64,000 nt of DNA, from contig WJYB01000008.1 in assembly GCA_009668015.1 (NCBI GenBank), positions 124,001-188,000 of the forward strand. Direction: 5' to 3'. Below the pieces are notes generated by a model that saw only the letters and a program-made list of their open reading frames with translations, was not told the DNA's origin and searched no databases. The position numbers and the translations under genes are program-made. This document shows positions 51,047 to 61,871 of this stretch, piece by piece (the stretch's first letter is position 1; every line of letters starts with the position of its first letter). The stretch is from Enterobacteriaceae bacterium RIT714 (GTDB taxonomy: Bacteria > Pseudomonadota > Gammaproteobacteria > Enterobacterales > Enterobacteriaceae).

Positions 51047-51834
51047 GCATTGGCCTCCTTCGTGGAATAGGCTGGATTCCAGCGTAACCAGCTACGTTCC
51101 AGCCACTGGGCGCTGATATCGGCGAGTTTACCCAGCAGGGCGTAGAGAATAATGGCGACCACCACCACGTCGGTTTGCAAAAATTCACGCGCGTTCATGG
51201 CCAGATAGCCGATGCCAGAGTTGGCGGAGATGGTTTCCGCCACGATCAACGTCAACCACATCAGGCCAAGCGCAAAACGTACCCCCACCATAATCGACGG
51301 CAACGCGCCGGGCAGAATCACATGAAGAAACAGGGCAAATCCTGACAGGCCATAGCTGCGGGCCATTTCGACCAGCCCGCGGTCAATGTTACGAATGCCG
51401 TGCCAGGTGTTGATATAAATGGGGAACAGCGTGCCGAGAGCGACCAGGAAAATCTTGGCGCTCTCGTCGATGCCGAACCACAAAATGACCAGTGGGATCA
51501 GGGCTAAATGTGGCACGTTGCGCAGCATCTGAATCGACGTATCCAGTAACCGCTCGCCCCAGCGGGAAAGGCCGCTAATCAGGCCCAGCGTCAGGCCAAT
51601 TGACCCGCCGATGGAAAAGCCAATCACTGCGCGCCAGGAGCTGATCGCCAGATGCTGCCACAGCTCGCCGCTCGAACTAAGCGACCAGAACGCCTCCACC
51701 ACGCCTTCCGGAGAGGGCAGAATTCGGCTCGACAACCACCCCGACGAGGACGCAATTTGCCAGATAACCACAATGCCGACCGGCAGAAACCAGGGGGCCA
51801 GTCGCATCAGCCATTTATGAGACGGATTTGCCAT
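51043..51834 (-). CDS. ssuC: Aliphatic sulfonate ABC transporter, permease
   Basis: 263 aa with about six membrane helices and the BPD permease EAA-type loop in [24 protein letters not shown] chose the ATG giving [12 protein letters not shown], equal in length to E. coli SsuC and preceded by GAGGCAC; the open frame continues 45 bases upstream into ssuD. It lies 10 bases after ssuD and overlaps ssuB by 4. Confidence 0.97.
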   Translation of the reverse strand: MANPSHKWLMRLAPWFLPVGIVVIWQIASSSGWLSSRILPSPEGVVEAFWSLSSSGELWQHLAISSWRAVIGFSIGGSIGLTLGLISGLSRWGERLLDTSIQMLRNVPHLALIPLVILWFGIDESAKIFLVALGTLFPIYINTWHGIRNIDRGLVEMARSYGLSGFALFLHVILPGALPSIMVGVRFALGLMWLTLIVAETISANSGIGYLAMNAREFLQTDVVVVAIILYALLGKLADISAQWLERSWLRWNPAYSTKEANA

Positions 51835-51844
51835 ACGTGCCTCT

Positions 51845-52990
51845 TCAGCTCTGTGCGACTTTTCGCGGTATAAACTCATTCGCTACGGCTTCGCCCTGAA
51901 GCTGGAGCGTGCGCGGCTGCGGGATTTCCGGGATTGCTACATCCAGATGCGGGAACAGCAGCTCGCCGACTTTGTATGCTTCTTCCAGATGCGGATAGCC
52001 AGACAAGATAAAGCTGTCGATACCCAGATCGGCATACTCGTTGATCCGCGCCGCGACCGTAGGGCCATCACCCACCAGCGCCGTACCCGCGCCGCCGCGA
52101 ACCAGGCCAACACCCGCCCACAGATTCGGACTGATTTCGAGGTTGTCCTTGTTTCCTTTATGCAGCGAGGCCATTCGGTGTTGGCCCACCGAATCGGTTT
52201 TGGCGAAGGCAGCCTGCGCTTTAGCGATGGTCTCATCATCCAGGTGGGCGATCAGACGATCGGCGGCCTGCCAGGCCTCTTCGTTGGTTTCACGAACGAT
52301 CACATGCAGACGAATGCCGAAACGGACGCTGCGGCCATGCGCAGCCGCTTTGGCGCGTACCTGCTCAATTTTCTCTTTTACCAGCTCCGGCGGTTCGCCC
52401 CAGGTGAGATACAGATCAACCTGTTCGGCGGCCAGATCCTGCGCAACGTCCGATGATCCGCCAAAGTAGAGCGGTGGCCGGGGTTGCTGGACCGGGGCAA
52501 ACAGCAGTTTCGCATCACGCACGCGAATATGTTTGCCTTCATAGGTAACGGTTTCACCTTCCAGCAGACGACGCCAGACGCGGGTGAATTCTGCGGAAGC
52601 CTCGTAGCGTTCCGTGTGATCGAGGAACACGCCATCTCCGGCCAGCTCTTGCGGGTCGCTACCTGTTACCAGGTTAAATAATGCCCGTCCGTTTGAGAGC
52701 CTGTCGAGGGTGGCAGCCTGACGAGCGGCAACGGTAGGCGAGATCACGCTCGGGCGCAGGGCGACCAAAAACTTCAGACGCTGGGTGACGGGGATCATGG
52801 ATGCCGCCACCAGCCAGGCGTCCTCGCAGGAGCGCCCGGTTGGGATCAATACGCCAGTAAATCCGATTCGGTCGGCAGCCTGAGCGATTTGCTGCAGATA
52901 GCCATAGTCAACCGGGCGAGCACCCTCTTCGGTGCCAAGATAGTGGCCGTCACCATGGGTGGGTAAAAACCAGAAAAGATTCAGACTCAT
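51845..52990 (-). CDS. ssuD: FMNH2-dependent alkanesulfonate monooxygenase
   Basis: Luciferase-like flavin monooxygenase, 381 aa. It splits C2-C10 alkanesulfonates to aldehyde and sulfite with FMNH2 supplied by SsuE. The N-terminus [19 protein letters not shown] and the TIM-barrel segments [16 protein letters not shown] and [18 protein letters not shown] are typical. Its ATG overlaps the ssuA stop by 4 bases. Confidence 0.97.
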   Translation of the reverse strand: MSLNLFWFLPTHGDGHYLGTEEGARPVDYGYLQQIAQAADRIGFTGVLIPTGRSCEDAWLVAASMIPVTQRLKFLVALRPSVISPTVAARQAATLDRLSNGRALFNLVTGSDPQELAGDGVFLDHTERYEASAEFTRVWRRLLEGETVTYEGKHIRVRDAKLLFAPVQQPRPPLYFGGSSDVAQDLAAEQVDLYLTWGEPPELVKEKIEQVRAKAAAHGRSVRFGIRLHVIVRETNEEAWQAADRLIAHLDDETIAKAQAAFAKTDSVGQHRMASLHKGNKDNLEISPNLWAGVGLVRGGAGTALVGDGPTVAARINEYADLGIDSFILSGYPHLEEAYKVGELLFPHLDVAIPEIPQPRTLQLQGEAVANEFIPRKVAQS

Positions 52991-53937
52991 GATTTCGATC
53001 CTTCTTTGTTAGCGGGTTGCCAGATGCGATCGCGAATATCAATTTTCTTTGGTACGAGGCGATTTTCGTAAAACAGATCCGCTGTCTGTTGCTGCAGAAC
53101 CGCGGTTTTAGCGTCAACCGGTTTGATAACGGTTGTCGGACGATGGTCCAGATAGCTGGCAATCACCGGCTCCGGCAGGCCCATCGTTTTGGCCAGCAGG
53201 GCGATGCTTTCCTGACGTTGACTCTGGGTCAGAGCGTCTGCTTCGCTGAAGGTATTCAACACGCCCTGGACAAACTCACCGTTCTTTTCAGCATAGGGAC
53301 GGGCGGCCAGATAAAATGAACCGGTCTGTTTTAGCGTTTCGCCATCTTTGAGAACGCGCACACCGCCCTGCAATAAAGCTGCTGAGTAATAGGGATCCCA
53401 GATGGCCCAGGCGTCGACGTTATTTTGCTGGAAGGCCGCGCGTGCATCAGCGGGACTTAAATAGATGGGCTGAATATCGTTAAACGTCAGACCGGCCTGC
53501 TGGAGCGCACGCAGCAATAAATTGTGCGAGCTGGAACCTTTCTGGAACGCGACTTTCCGGCCTTTCAGCTCCGCCACGGTTTTGATCGAACTGTTTTGTG
53601 GAACCAGTATGACTTCGGCTTTAGGTTTCGGTGGCTCAACGCCTACATAAACCAGGTCAGCCCCGGCGGCTTGTGCAAAAATAGGGGGAATGTCGCCAGT
53701 ACTGCCGATATCAATGCTACCCACGTTCAGGGCTTCCAGCATTTGCGGTCCGGCAGGGAACTCAATCCATGAGAATTGGGTTTGCGGATAACGTTTCTCC
53801 AGCAGCTGATGGCTTTTTGCCAGCACCATACTGACGCTCCCTTTTTGATAGCCAATACGCAGACTCTCCGGGGCAGGGGAGGCGGCATGCGCCAGCGCTG
53901 AAAAGGCGATAAATCCGGCAAAAATGTATTTAAACAT
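52987..53937 (-). CDS. ssuA: Aliphatic sulfonate-binding periplasmic protein
   Basis: 316 aa (E. coli 319). Sec signal peptide [20 protein letters not shown], then an NMT1/SBP-type two-lobed domain starting [10 protein letters not shown]. It delivers alkanesulfonates to SsuBC. It overlaps ssuE by 8 bases and ssuD by 4, so the operon is tightly coupled. Confidence 0.95.
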   Translation of the reverse strand: MFKYIFAGFIAFSALAHAASPAPESLRIGYQKGSVSMVLAKSHQLLEKRYPQTQFSWIEFPAGPQMLEALNVGSIDIGSTGDIPPIFAQAAGADLVYVGVEPPKPKAEVILVPQNSSIKTVAELKGRKVAFQKGSSSHNLLLRALQQAGLTFNDIQPIYLSPADARAAFQQNNVDAWAIWDPYYSAALLQGGVRVLKDGETLKQTGSFYLAARPYAEKNGEFVQGVLNTFSEADALTQSQRQESIALLAKTMGLPEPVIASYLDHRPTTVIKPVDAKTAVLQQQTADLFYENRLVPKKIDIRDRIWQPANKEGSKS

Positions 53938-54505
53938 GGGCGACTCCTTTCAGACGGCCAAAGGCGGGGGCCTGAACGTCCCGTCGATGCAGTGCGTGCC
54001 AGAATGTTTCCAGTGCGCCATCGAGACGTAAATGCAAATTAGGGGTGAACTGCGGCTTATGCTGGTAATCGATCACCTGCGAGTCGTCGGCAAACACACC
54101 GTGCAGGATCTCCTGTGCTTTCAGCGCATTCAGAACGGGCTTAAGGGCATAATCGACCGCCAGCATGTGTGCAACCGTGCCGCCGGTGGCCAGCGGGAGA
54201 ACCACTTTGCCCTCCAGCGCGCGTTCAGGCAGCAGATCGAGTAGGGTTTTCAGTGCACCGGAAAAAGAGGCTTTATAAATGGGGGTCGCCACGATCAGAC
54301 CGTCGGCACCGTTAAGTTGCTCGATCAACGCCTTCAGAGCCGGGCTGTCAAAGCGGGCATAGAGAAGATCTTCTGGCTCAAAATTGTGAAGATTCCAGTG
54401 GCACACTTCGATATCCAGCGAATTCAACTGCTCGCGGGCATACTCGAGCAGGGCGCTGGAACGTGAAGGAAAACGCGGACTGCCAGCCAATGTGATGACG
54501 CGCAT
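53930..54505 (-). CDS. ssuE: NAD(P)H-dependent FMN reductase
   Basis: Flavodoxin-like reductase of 191 aa that supplies FMNH2 to SsuD. The flavin phosphate loop is [17 protein letters not shown] near the N-terminus, and a conserved [18 protein letters not shown] segment is near residue 75. First gene of ssuEADCB; AAGGAGC precedes the ATG. In E. coli the operon needs the LysR-type activator Cbl, and the A/T-rich 90 bases upstream, with ATTGTTATTAAT, would be the place, but I cannot define a site. Confidence 0.96.
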   Translation of the reverse strand: MRVITLAGSPRFPSRSSALLEYAREQLNSLDIEVCHWNLHNFEPEDLLYARFDSPALKALIEQLNGADGLIVATPIYKASFSGALKTLLDLLPERALEGKVVLPLATGGTVAHMLAVDYALKPVLNALKAQEILHGVFADDSQVIDYQHKPQFTPNLHLRLDGALETFWHALHRRDVQAPAFGRLKGVAHV

Positions 54506-54642
54506 GCTTGCTCCTTATAACCATTTGTTTTCTTTTATCTAACATTAATAACAATTTTCACGAGTGTGACATTGCCTGGTTATTCCACTAAATGATTTAT
54601 CTGAAATTAAAAAGCCGGAAATTGCATAAGAAAGAAGCGGAA

Positions 54643-54658
54643 AGGAAAACGATTGCGC
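54643..54658 (+). promoter_or_regulatory. PurR-type operator of pyrD
   Basis: AGGAAAACGATTGCGC fits the PurR consensus ANGCAANCGNTTNCNT at 9 of 11 fixed positions. It touches a -35-like TTAACG (54659-54664), which is 17 bases from GTCAAT (54682-54687). pyrD is a known PurR target in E. coli. Confidence 0.65.
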
Positions 54659-54688
54659 TTAACGAGGTTTTTTTGCCACAGGTCAATT

Positions 54689-54750
54689 CCCTTTCCTGAC
54701 GCGATCGCTGATAATCCGTTTCCGGTTTGCACACCGGAATCCAGGAGAGT
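54689..54750 (+). promoter_or_regulatory. pyrD leader: ribosome-site-sequestering fold
   Basis: CTTTCCTG (54691-54698), close to the predicted 5' end, is complementary over 8 bases (one G-U) to CAGGAGAG (54742-54749), which is the pyrD ribosome site. Between them TTCCGGT/ACCGGAA (54720-54726, 54733-54739) forms a second stem. This matches the known enteric pyrC/pyrD mechanism in which transcripts started at C, when CTP is high, mask the ribosome site, and those started further downstream do not. Confidence 0.65.
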
Positions 54751-54752
54751 TC

Positions 54753-55763
54753 ATGTACTACCCCTTCGTTCGTAAAGCCCTTTTTCAGCTCGATCCAGAG
54801 CGTGCTCATGAATTGACATTTCAGCAATTACGCCGCATTACAGGTACGCCTTTTGAAGCGCTGGTGCGCCAAAAAGTGCAGGAAAAACCTGTGCAATGCA
54901 TGGGCCTGACCTTTAAAAATCCTCTGGGGCTGGCAGCCGGTCTGGACAAGAACGGCGAATGCATCGATGCATTGGGCGCGATGGGATTTGGATCCATCGA
55001 GGTCGGCACGGTGACGCCTCGTCCGCAGGACGGAAACGATAAGCCACGTTTATTCCGTCTGGTTGAAGCCGAAGGTTTGATCAACCGTATGGGGTTCAAT
55101 AACCACGGTGTCGACAATCTGGTTGAGAATGTCAAAAAAGCGCACTTTAACGGTGTGCTGGGCATTAATATTGGCAAAAATAAAGCTACGCCGGTTGAGC
55201 AGGGTAAAGATGACTATCTGATTTGTATGGAAAAAGTCTACGCCTATGCGGGCTATATTGCGGTGAATATCTCTTCACCCAATACCCCTGGTTTGCGTAC
55301 GCTGCAATATGGCGAAGCGCTCGATGATCTGTTAAGCGCGATTAAAAATAAACAGAATGAGCTGCAGACCACTCACCATAAATATGTTCCGGTAGCGGTA
55401 AAGATCGCGCCCGATCTTTCTGTGGAAGAATTGATCCAGGTCGCCGACAGTTTGGTTCGCCATAATATTGATGGTGTTATTGCCACCAATACCACTCTCG
55501 ATCGATCTCTGGTTCAGGGAATGAAAAACTGTGACGAAATGGGTGGGTTAAGTGGTCGTCCGGTACAATTAAAAAGCACCGAAATTATTCGTGCACTGTC
55601 GGCGGAATTAAAGGGTCGCTTACCCATCATTGGCGTGGGTGGCATCGACTCTGTTATCGCTGCACGCGAGAAGATGGCGGCAGGCGCATCGCTGGTGCAA
55701 ATCTATTCCGGCTTTATTTTTAAAGGCCCACAATTGATTAAAGAAATCGTTAATCATATCTAA
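54753..55763 (+). CDS. pyrD: Dihydroorotate dehydrogenase (quinone), class 2
   Basis: FMN enzyme of 336 aa that oxidises dihydroorotate with ubiquinone or menaquinone, peripheral on the inner membrane. The N-terminal helices [16 protein letters not shown] bind the membrane. FMN-binding segments are [11 protein letters not shown] and VGGIDS, and the catalytic Ser lies in [12 protein letters not shown] (about residue 175). CAGGAGAG ribosome site, subject to leader pairing. Monocistronic, with a PurR-type box upstream and a strong terminator. Confidence 0.98.
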   Translation: MYYPFVRKALFQLDPERAHELTFQQLRRITGTPFEALVRQKVQEKPVQCMGLTFKNPLGLAAGLDKNGECIDALGAMGFGSIEVGTVTPRPQDGNDKPRLFRLVEAEGLINRMGFNNHGVDNLVENVKKAHFNGVLGINIGKNKATPVEQGKDDYLICMEKVYAYAGYIAVNISSPNTPGLRTLQYGEALDDLLSAIKNKQNELQTTHHKYVPVAVKIAPDLSVEELIQVADSLVRHNIDGVIATNTTLDRSLVQGMKNCDEMGGLSGRPVQLKSTEIIRALSAELKGRLPIIGVGGIDSVIAAREKMAAGASLVQIYSGFIFKGPQLIKEIVNHI

Positions 55764-55781
55764 TCTTTTCTCTTTTACAGA

Positions 55782-55817
55782 CAACCAGGGCTTTATTTCC
55801 GGCCCTGGTTGTTTTAT
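55782..55817 (+). terminator. pyrD terminator
   Basis: ACAACCAGGGC pairs perfectly with GCCCTGGTTGT over 11 base pairs around a 10-base loop, then TTTT. Confidence 0.9.
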
Positions 55818-55928
55818 ATTCCGTCTTTGTTGCTTATTTAGACATTATAGTCTTTTATTATTGATGTTATAAGCGAAGCGATAATTCGGACATTTTTAGA
55901 ACAGGAAGTTGAGGGAAAGGAGAGGAAA

Positions 55929-56471
55929 ATGCGAATAAAACCTGACGATAACTGGCGCTGGTATTTTTGCGAAGAGCACGATCGTATGATGCTCGATCTC
56001 GCCAATGGCATGTTATTTCGTTCACGTTTCGCGCGCCGAATGCTGACTCCGGATGCCTTTGCACCGTCGGGCTTTTGCGTTGACGATGCAGCCCTCTATT
56101 TCTCTTTTGAAGAGAAGTGTCGCGATTTTATGCTGTCAAAAGAACAGCGTGCCGAGCTGGTACTCAACGCGCTGGTGGCGATTCGTTTTCTGAAACCGCA
56201 AATGCCGAAAAGCTGGCATTTCCTGGCTCACGGTCAGGCGTGGACACCGATCACCGGCGATGCAGCCTGTGTGAATTTGAGCGATACCTCAGAAGAAGTC
56301 AGCCTGCTGGTGGTTGAACCGGGTGACAACGCCGCGCTCTGTTTGCTGGCGCAACCCGGCGTAGTGATTGCCGGGCGCACAATGCAGCTTGGCGATGCGA
56401 TTAAAGTGATGAACGATCGACTGAAACCGCAGCTGCGGATGGATTCCTTCAGTCTCGAACAGGCGGTTTAA
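55929..56471 (+). CDS. zapC: Cell division protein ZapC
   Basis: 180 aa, equal to E. coli ZapC (YcbW). It is a cytosolic FtsZ-associated protein that promotes lateral bundling of FtsZ polymers at the Z-ring. The N-terminus [19 protein letters not shown] and the segment [18 protein letters not shown] are characteristic. AAGGAGAGG precedes the ATG. Its stop overlaps the convergent ycbX stop by 4 bases. Confidence 0.95.
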   Translation: MRIKPDDNWRWYFCEEHDRMMLDLANGMLFRSRFARRMLTPDAFAPSGFCVDDAALYFSFEEKCRDFMLSKEQRAELVLNALVAIRFLKPQMPKSWHFLAHGQAWTPITGDAACVNLSDTSEEVSLLVVEPGDNAALCLLAQPGVVIAGRTMQLGDAIKVMNDRLKPQLRMDSFSLEQAV

Positions 56472-57577
56472 AGTTCAAGCTGTACAGATGTCTTAGGAAT
56501 ACAGCTACAGCACAGAATCGTTCCGTCATCGCCCACCGCTGATTTCTTCAGCGCCGTCACCTCGCCATCGACCAGCTTAATTCGACAGCATCCACAAATC
56601 CCCGCACGGCATGAATAGGGCACACGGATCCCCGCTTGTTCCAGCTGCTCCAGCAATACCTGCTGATTATTTCCGGCCAGCGTTTTTCCCTGCCATTGAA
56701 TGGTGACTGCGGTTGCCGGCTGCGTTTCCACTTCCGCCTCTTCTTCTTCAGCACCAGAGCCATAGATCCGGCCTGGTCCGGTCGAGAGGATTTCGACTTC
56801 GTCACCCACGCGAATCACGCCGCTTGAGCGCGGAATCAGGTTTTGCCCAAAGTCGACATCGCCATTATCCTGGGCGGTACGGAAAGATTGCAGGGTTTTG
56901 AGTGGCTCACCGGCGGGATGCTTTTGCCCTTTTTCCGGACTGATGGTGGTGAAAATGCAGCGGCTACAGGGTTTCACCACATCAAAGATGACGTTGCCAA
57001 TGCGAATGACTTTCCAGGTGTCCTCTTCCCAGGCCTGAGCGCCCGTGACGACCAGATTGGGGCGAAACTGTTCCATCTGCACACTGGCGGAACAGCGGTT
57101 CTGGAGATCGCGCAGCGAAGCGTCGTTAGTGAGCAGGAAGGGGAAACCATCGGCAAACGAGAGCGGAACTGCTTCAAAACGCTTAACGCGGCGTGTCGGC
57201 TCTGGCCCTACCCAGCGCAGCTGTACCGGGCGTGAAAAGAAGCTGCTCAGCCAGGTGTTAATCTCTTCCGGAGCGATACGCGCCGTAAAGTGATTGCCCC
57301 AGACTTCAGTGGGGGCATCAACCGGCGCAAAGTCGCTAAAGCGGGCAATGCTGCTGGAGCCATCCGGTGCGGTGAGATGCAAACCGTCATGCAGCGGGGC
57401 GGGAATAAAACGCACCATCTGCGGAAACTGACGGGCAGTGATAAACGTTCCGTCTGGCTCGGTGATCATAAAAATGCGATCGAAGGCAAAACCGCTGACA
57501 TCTGCCAGCGCATGCGTCAGGCCAATCCCTCGCATTGATTTGACCGGATGAATAAAAAGCCTGGATAACGTCGCCAC
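56468..57577 (-). CDS. ycbX: MOSC-domain N-hydroxylated base reductase component YcbX
   Basis: 369 aa, equal to E. coli. MOSC N-terminal beta barrel (about 1-120), MOSC domain (about 125-265, with [11 protein letters not shown], whose Cys is the likely molybdenum cofactor ligand), then a C-terminal [2Fe-2S] ferredoxin domain with [16 protein letters not shown] and a final Cys in LCCSC. In E. coli it detoxifies N-hydroxylated purines such as 6-hydroxylaminopurine using CysJ as electron donor. It overlaps zapC by 4 bases tail to tail and is divergent from rlmL. Confidence 0.95.
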   Translation of the reverse strand: MATLSRLFIHPVKSMRGIGLTHALADVSGFAFDRIFMITEPDGTFITARQFPQMVRFIPAPLHDGLHLTAPDGSSSIARFSDFAPVDAPTEVWGNHFTARIAPEEINTWLSSFFSRPVQLRWVGPEPTRRVKRFEAVPLSFADGFPFLLTNDASLRDLQNRCSASVQMEQFRPNLVVTGAQAWEEDTWKVIRIGNVIFDVVKPCSRCIFTTISPEKGQKHPAGEPLKTLQSFRTAQDNGDVDFGQNLIPRSSGVIRVGDEVEILSTGPGRIYGSGAEEEEAEVETQPATAVTIQWQGKTLAGNNQQVLLEQLEQAGIRVPYSCRAGICGCCRIKLVDGEVTALKKSAVGDDGTILCCSCIPKTSVQLEL

Positions 57578-57789
57578 TGTTCATACCCTCGAACGAAAGA
57601 AATAGCCCTCAACTGTATGACATATCACTCATATTGGCTATATCCAGTTCGTCATTCAGCCTGCGTCTGCGCCGGGGCGTCAGCCCATTCTCCATTGCGT
57701 TCAGTCTGTTCCCGAAAGATTAAGCAAAAGATGTCAGCCGCAGGCGCTTTACACGCTCGCCACCGCGAGGCAATACGGCTGATATTGTG

Positions 57790-57795
57790 TATAAT
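57790..57795 (+). promoter_or_regulatory. -10 element of the rlmL promoter
   Basis: A perfect TATAAT 34 bases before the rlmL ATG, followed by GCGCAG. No good -35 lies at 16-18 bases. Start predicted near 57802. Confidence 0.55.
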
Positions 57796-57829
57796 GCGCA
57801 GCAATTTTCTTAGAGTAATAAGTGACGAT

Positions 57830-59938
57830 ATGAATTCTCTGTTTGCCAGTACGGCCCGTGGGCTGGAAGAGCTGTTAAAAACTGAACTGGAAAGCCTTGG
57901 CGCGAGTGAGTGTCAGGTGGTTCAGGGTGGTGTCCACTTTGAGGGCGACACGCGGCTTATTTACCAGAGCCTGATGTGGAGTCGCCTGGCGTCGCGCATC
58001 ATGCTGCCATTGGGTGCCTGTAAGGTCTACAGCGACCTTGACCTGTACCTTGGCGTGCAGGCGATTGACTGGACAGAGATTTTTGCACCAGGCGCGACCT
58101 TTGCCGTGCATTTCAGCGGGCTGAACGATGAGATTCGTAACAGCCAGTACGGCGCGCTGAAAGTGAAAGATGCGATTGTGGATAGCTTCACGCGTAAAAA
58201 TCTTGAGCGCCCGAACGTCGATCGCGAAAACCCCGATCTGCGGATCAACGTTTGGCTCAATAAAGAGACCGCGAACATTTCGCTCGACCTTTGCGGCGAA
58301 GGCTTGCATCAGCGCGGCTATCGCGATCGCGCCGGTATTGCGCCCATCAAAGAAAACCTGGCTGCGGCGATTGTGTTACGTTCTGGCTGGCTGCCGGGGA
58401 CGCCGCTGCTGGATCCGATGTGTGGTTCTGGCACGTTGCTTATCGAAGCAGCCATGCTGGCGACCGATCGTGCGCCAGGCCTGCATCGTGGCCAATGGGG
58501 CTTTAGCGGTTGGGCACAGCATGACGACGCGATCTGGAAAGAAGTTAAAGCTGAAGCACAGGTTCGTGCGCGTAAAGGCCTGGCTGATTACACCTCCCGT
58601 TTCTATGGCTCCGACAGCGATGCCCGCGTAATTGAACGGGCGCGCAGTAACGCCCGCCGCGCCGGTATTGGCGATCTCATCTCCTTCGAGGTGAAAGATG
58701 TCTCAAACTTAACTAATCCGCTGCCGAAAGGCCCGTATGGTACGGTGATCAGTAACCCGCCGTACGGCGAACGTCTGGATAGCGAACCGGCGCTGATTGC
58801 TTTGCACAGCCTGCTCGGCCGCACCATGAAAGATTATTTCGGCGGCTGGAATCTGTCGCTGTTTAGCGGATCGCCGGAGCTGCTGAGCTGCCTGCAACTG
58901 CGCGCCGAGCGTCAGTTTAAAGCCAAAAACGGCCCGCTGGACTGCGTGCAGAAAAACTATCATCTGACGGAAAAAGATGGCGACAGTAAACCGTCCACCG
59001 TGGCGGAAGACTATGCCAACCGTCTGCGTAAGAATCTGAAGAAATTCGAAAAATGGGCGAAGCAGGAAGGCATTGAATGTTATCGCATTTACGATGCCGA
59101 TCTGCCGGAATACAACGTCGCGGTTGACCGCTACGCCGACTGGGTGGTGGTACAGGAATATGCGCCGCCCAAAACCGTTGATGCCCAAAAGGCGCGTCAA
59201 CGCCTGCTGGATATCATCGCCGCCACCATTGGCGTCATGGGAATTGCACCTAATAAGCTGGTGCTGAAAACCCGTGAACGTCAGAAAGGGACCAACCAGT
59301 ATCAGAAGATGGGCGATAAGGGTGACTTTATCGAAGTGGGCGAATATAACGCTCGCCTGTGGGTGAACCTGACGGATTACCTCGATACCGGTCTGTTCCT
59401 CGATCACCGTATTGCGCGTCGGATGCTGGGCCAGATGAGCAAAGGGAAAGACTTCCTGAACTTGTTCGCCTATACCGGCAGCGCCAGCGTGCATGCGGGC
59501 CTCGGTGGGGCGCGTAGCACGACCACAGTGGATATGTCGCGTACGTATCTGGAGTGGGCGGAGCGTAACCTGCGCCTTAACGGTCTGACCGGGCGTCAGC
59601 ATCGTCTGCTGCAGGCGGACGTTCTGGGCTGGCTGCGCGATACCGACGAGCAGTTTGACCTGATCTTTATTGACCCGCCGACGTTCTCTAACTCCAAGCG
59701 TATGGAAGAGAGCTTTGATGTACAACGCGACCATCTGCGTCTGATGACTGATTTGAAGCGTCTGCTGCGTAAAGGCGGCACCATCATGTTCTCGAACAAC
59801 AAACGCGGGTTCCGCATGGACAATGAAGGGCTGGAAAAACTGGGATTAAAAGCACAAGAAATCAGCCAAAAAACATTGTCCCAGGACTTTGCCCGTAACC
59901 GCCAAATTCACAACTGCTGGTTAATCACCGCAGTCTGA
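57830..59938 (+). CDS. rlmL: Bifunctional 23S rRNA methyltransferase RlmKL
   Basis: 702 aa, as in E. coli. THUMP domain (about 45-155), then RlmL, the m2G2445 methyltransferase, with [14 protein letters not shown] (about 190-203) and NPPYGERL (about 309), then RlmK, the m7G2069 methyltransferase, with [19 protein letters not shown] and [10 protein letters not shown] (about 617). I chose the ATG giving [16 protein letters not shown]; the frame stays open 213 bases upstream across the promoter, without conservation. It is 12 bases from uup. Confidence 0.97.
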   Translation: MNSLFASTARGLEELLKTELESLGASECQVVQGGVHFEGDTRLIYQSLMWSRLASRIMLPLGACKVYSDLDLYLGVQAIDWTEIFAPGATFAVHFSGLNDEIRNSQYGALKVKDAIVDSFTRKNLERPNVDRENPDLRINVWLNKETANISLDLCGEGLHQRGYRDRAGIAPIKENLAAAIVLRSGWLPGTPLLDPMCGSGTLLIEAAMLATDRAPGLHRGQWGFSGWAQHDDAIWKEVKAEAQVRARKGLADYTSRFYGSDSDARVIERARSNARRAGIGDLISFEVKDVSNLTNPLPKGPYGTVISNPPYGERLDSEPALIALHSLLGRTMKDYFGGWNLSLFSGSPELLSCLQLRAERQFKAKNGPLDCVQKNYHLTEKDGDSKPSTVAEDYANRLRKNLKKFEKWAKQEGIECYRIYDADLPEYNVAVDRYADWVVVQEYAPPKTVDAQKARQRLLDIIAATIGVMGIAPNKLVLKTRERQKGTNQYQKMGDKGDFIEVGEYNARLWVNLTDYLDTGLFLDHRIARRMLGQMSKGKDFLNLFAYTGSASVHAGLGGARSTTTVDMSRTYLEWAERNLRLNGLTGRQHRLLQADVLGWLRDTDEQFDLIFIDPPTFSNSKRMEESFDVQRDHLRLMTDLKRLLRKGGTIMFSNNKRGFRMDNEGLEKLGLKAQEISQKTLSQDFARNRQIHNCWLITAV

Positions 59939-59950
59939 CAGGAAATAGAT

Positions 59951-61858
59951 ATGTCATTAATTAGCATGCACGGCGCCTGGCTGTCATTCAGCGATGCGCC
60001 TCTTCTCGATGATACCGAACTGCACATCGAAGATAACGAACGCGTTTGTCTGGTTGGCCGCAATGGCGCAGGCAAATCAACGCTGATGAAGATCCTTAAT
60101 CGTGAGCAGGGGCTGGACGATGGCCGTATCGTTTACGAGCAGGATCTGATTGTTTCGCGTTTGCAGCAAGATCCGCCGCGCAATGTCGCGGGCAGTGTGT
60201 ATGATTTCGTCGCCGAAGGGATCTCCGAGCAGGCCGAATACCTGAAGGGGTATCACGATATTTCGCATCTGGTGATGACCGATCCGAGCGAAAAAAACCT
60301 CAACGAGATGGCGCGCCTGCAGGATTTGCTGGATCACCACGGCCTGTGGCAGCTGGAAGACCGTATCAACGAAGTGCTGGAGCAACTCGGTCTTGAGGCT
60401 GATATGGCGCTGGCTTCGCTGTCGGGTGGCTGGCTGCGTAAAGCGGCACTCGGACGCGCGCTGGTCAGCGGACCAAAAGTGTTGCTGCTCGATGAACCGA
60501 CGAACCACCTGGATATCGAAACCATCGACTGGCTGGAAGGGTTCCTGAAAACCTTCAACGGCACGATTATCTTTATCTCGCACGACCGTTCATTCATCCG
60601 CAATATGGCTACGCGCATTGTCGATCTCGATCGCGGCAAGCTGGTCACCTATCCGGGTGATTACGATACCTATCTTCTGGAAAAAGAAGAGAACTTGCGC
60701 GTTGAAGAGCTGCAAAATGCCGAGTTTGATCGCAAACTGGCGCAGGAAGAGGTGTGGATCCGTCAGGGCATCAAAGCGCGCCGTACCCGTAACGAAGGCC
60801 GCGTGCGTGCCCTGAAAGCGATGCGTAACGAACGCAGCGAGCGCCGTGAAGTGATGGGCAGCGCGAAGATGCAGGTCGAAGAGGCCTCCCGCTCCGGCAA
60901 AATTGTCTTCGAAATGGAAAACGTCAATTACCAGGTTGATGGCAAAGTGCTGGTGACCGATTTCTCCGCGCAGGTTCAGCGCGGCGATAAAATTGCGCTG
61001 ATCGGCCCGAACGGCTGCGGTAAATCCACGCTGCTGAAACTGATGCTGGGCCAGTTACAGGCTGACAGCGGCCGCGTTCACTGCGGGACCAAACTGGAAG
61101 TGGCCTATTTCGATCAGCACCGTACTGAGCTTGATCCAGAAAGAACAGTGATGGACAACCTGGCCGAAGGCAAGCAAGAAGTCATGGTGAACGGGAAACC
61201 GCGCCACGTACTGGGTTATCTGCAGGACTTCCTGTTCCACCCTAAACGCGCCATGACCCCTGTACGAGCGCTGTCAGGCGGGGAGCGTAACCGACTGCTG
61301 CTGGCACGTCTGTTCCTGAAACCCAGCAACCTGTTGATTCTCGATGAACCGACCAACGATCTGGATGTCGAAACACTGGAATTGCTAGAAGAGCTGATCG
61401 ACGGCTATCAGGGCACGGTAATGCTGGTCAGCCACGACCGTCAGTTCGTTGATAATACAGTTACCGAGTGCTGGATTTTTGAAGGCGAAGGCCGCATTGG
61501 TCAGTATGTCGGCGGTTATCAGGATGCTCGCGGGCAGCAAGCGCAATCTCTGGCGCAAAAACAGTCTAAATCCAAAATTGGATCAGCTGCCGCTGTCACT
61601 AAAGCTGAAACTGTCAAAAAATCAACGGCCAAAATGAGCTATAACCTGCAGCGCGAACTGGAAGGGCTTCCGCAGCGTCTTGAAGAACTGGAAGCAAATC
61701 TGGGAGCGCTACAGGCTCAGGTTGCTGATACGTCCTTCTTTAGCCAGTCGCACGACTATACTCAAAAAATATTGGCAGAGCTTTCCCAGGCCGAAAAGGC
61801 GCTGGAAGAGGCATTTGAGCGCTGGGAGTACCTTGAGGGGCTCAAAAACGGCGCATAA
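59951..61858 (+). CDS. uup: ABC-F ATPase Uup
   Basis: Soluble ABC-F protein of 635 aa with two ATPase domains: Walker A GRNGAGKST (about 36-44) with signature LSGGWLRKAALGRAL, and GPNGCGKST (about 352-360) with signature LSGGERNRLLLARLF. The C-terminal 80 residues form a coiled coil that binds DNA in E. coli. Loss increases precise transposon excision, and the protein is linked to ribosome assembly and replication-intermediate handling. Co-transcribed with rlmL (12-base gap) and probably pqiAB (13-base gap). Confidence 0.97.
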   Translation: MSLISMHGAWLSFSDAPLLDDTELHIEDNERVCLVGRNGAGKSTLMKILNREQGLDDGRIVYEQDLIVSRLQQDPPRNVAGSVYDFVAEGISEQAEYLKGYHDISHLVMTDPSEKNLNEMARLQDLLDHHGLWQLEDRINEVLEQLGLEADMALASLSGGWLRKAALGRALVSGPKVLLLDEPTNHLDIETIDWLEGFLKTFNGTIIFISHDRSFIRNMATRIVDLDRGKLVTYPGDYDTYLLEKEENLRVEELQNAEFDRKLAQEEVWIRQGIKARRTRNEGRVRALKAMRNERSERREVMGSAKMQVEEASRSGKIVFEMENVNYQVDGKVLVTDFSAQVQRGDKIALIGPNGCGKSTLLKLMLGQLQADSGRVHCGTKLEVAYFDQHRTELDPERTVMDNLAEGKQEVMVNGKPRHVLGYLQDFLFHPKRAMTPVRALSGGERNRLLLARLFLKPSNLLILDEPTNDLDVETLELLEELIDGYQGTVMLVSHDRQFVDNTVTECWIFEGEGRIGQYVGGYQDARGQQAQSLAQKQSKSKIGSAAAVTKAETVKKSTAKMSYNLQRELEGLPQRLEELEANLGALQAQVADTSFFSQSHDYTQKILAELSQAEKALEEAFERWEYLEGLKNGA

Positions 61859-61871
61859 ACAGGGATACAAC

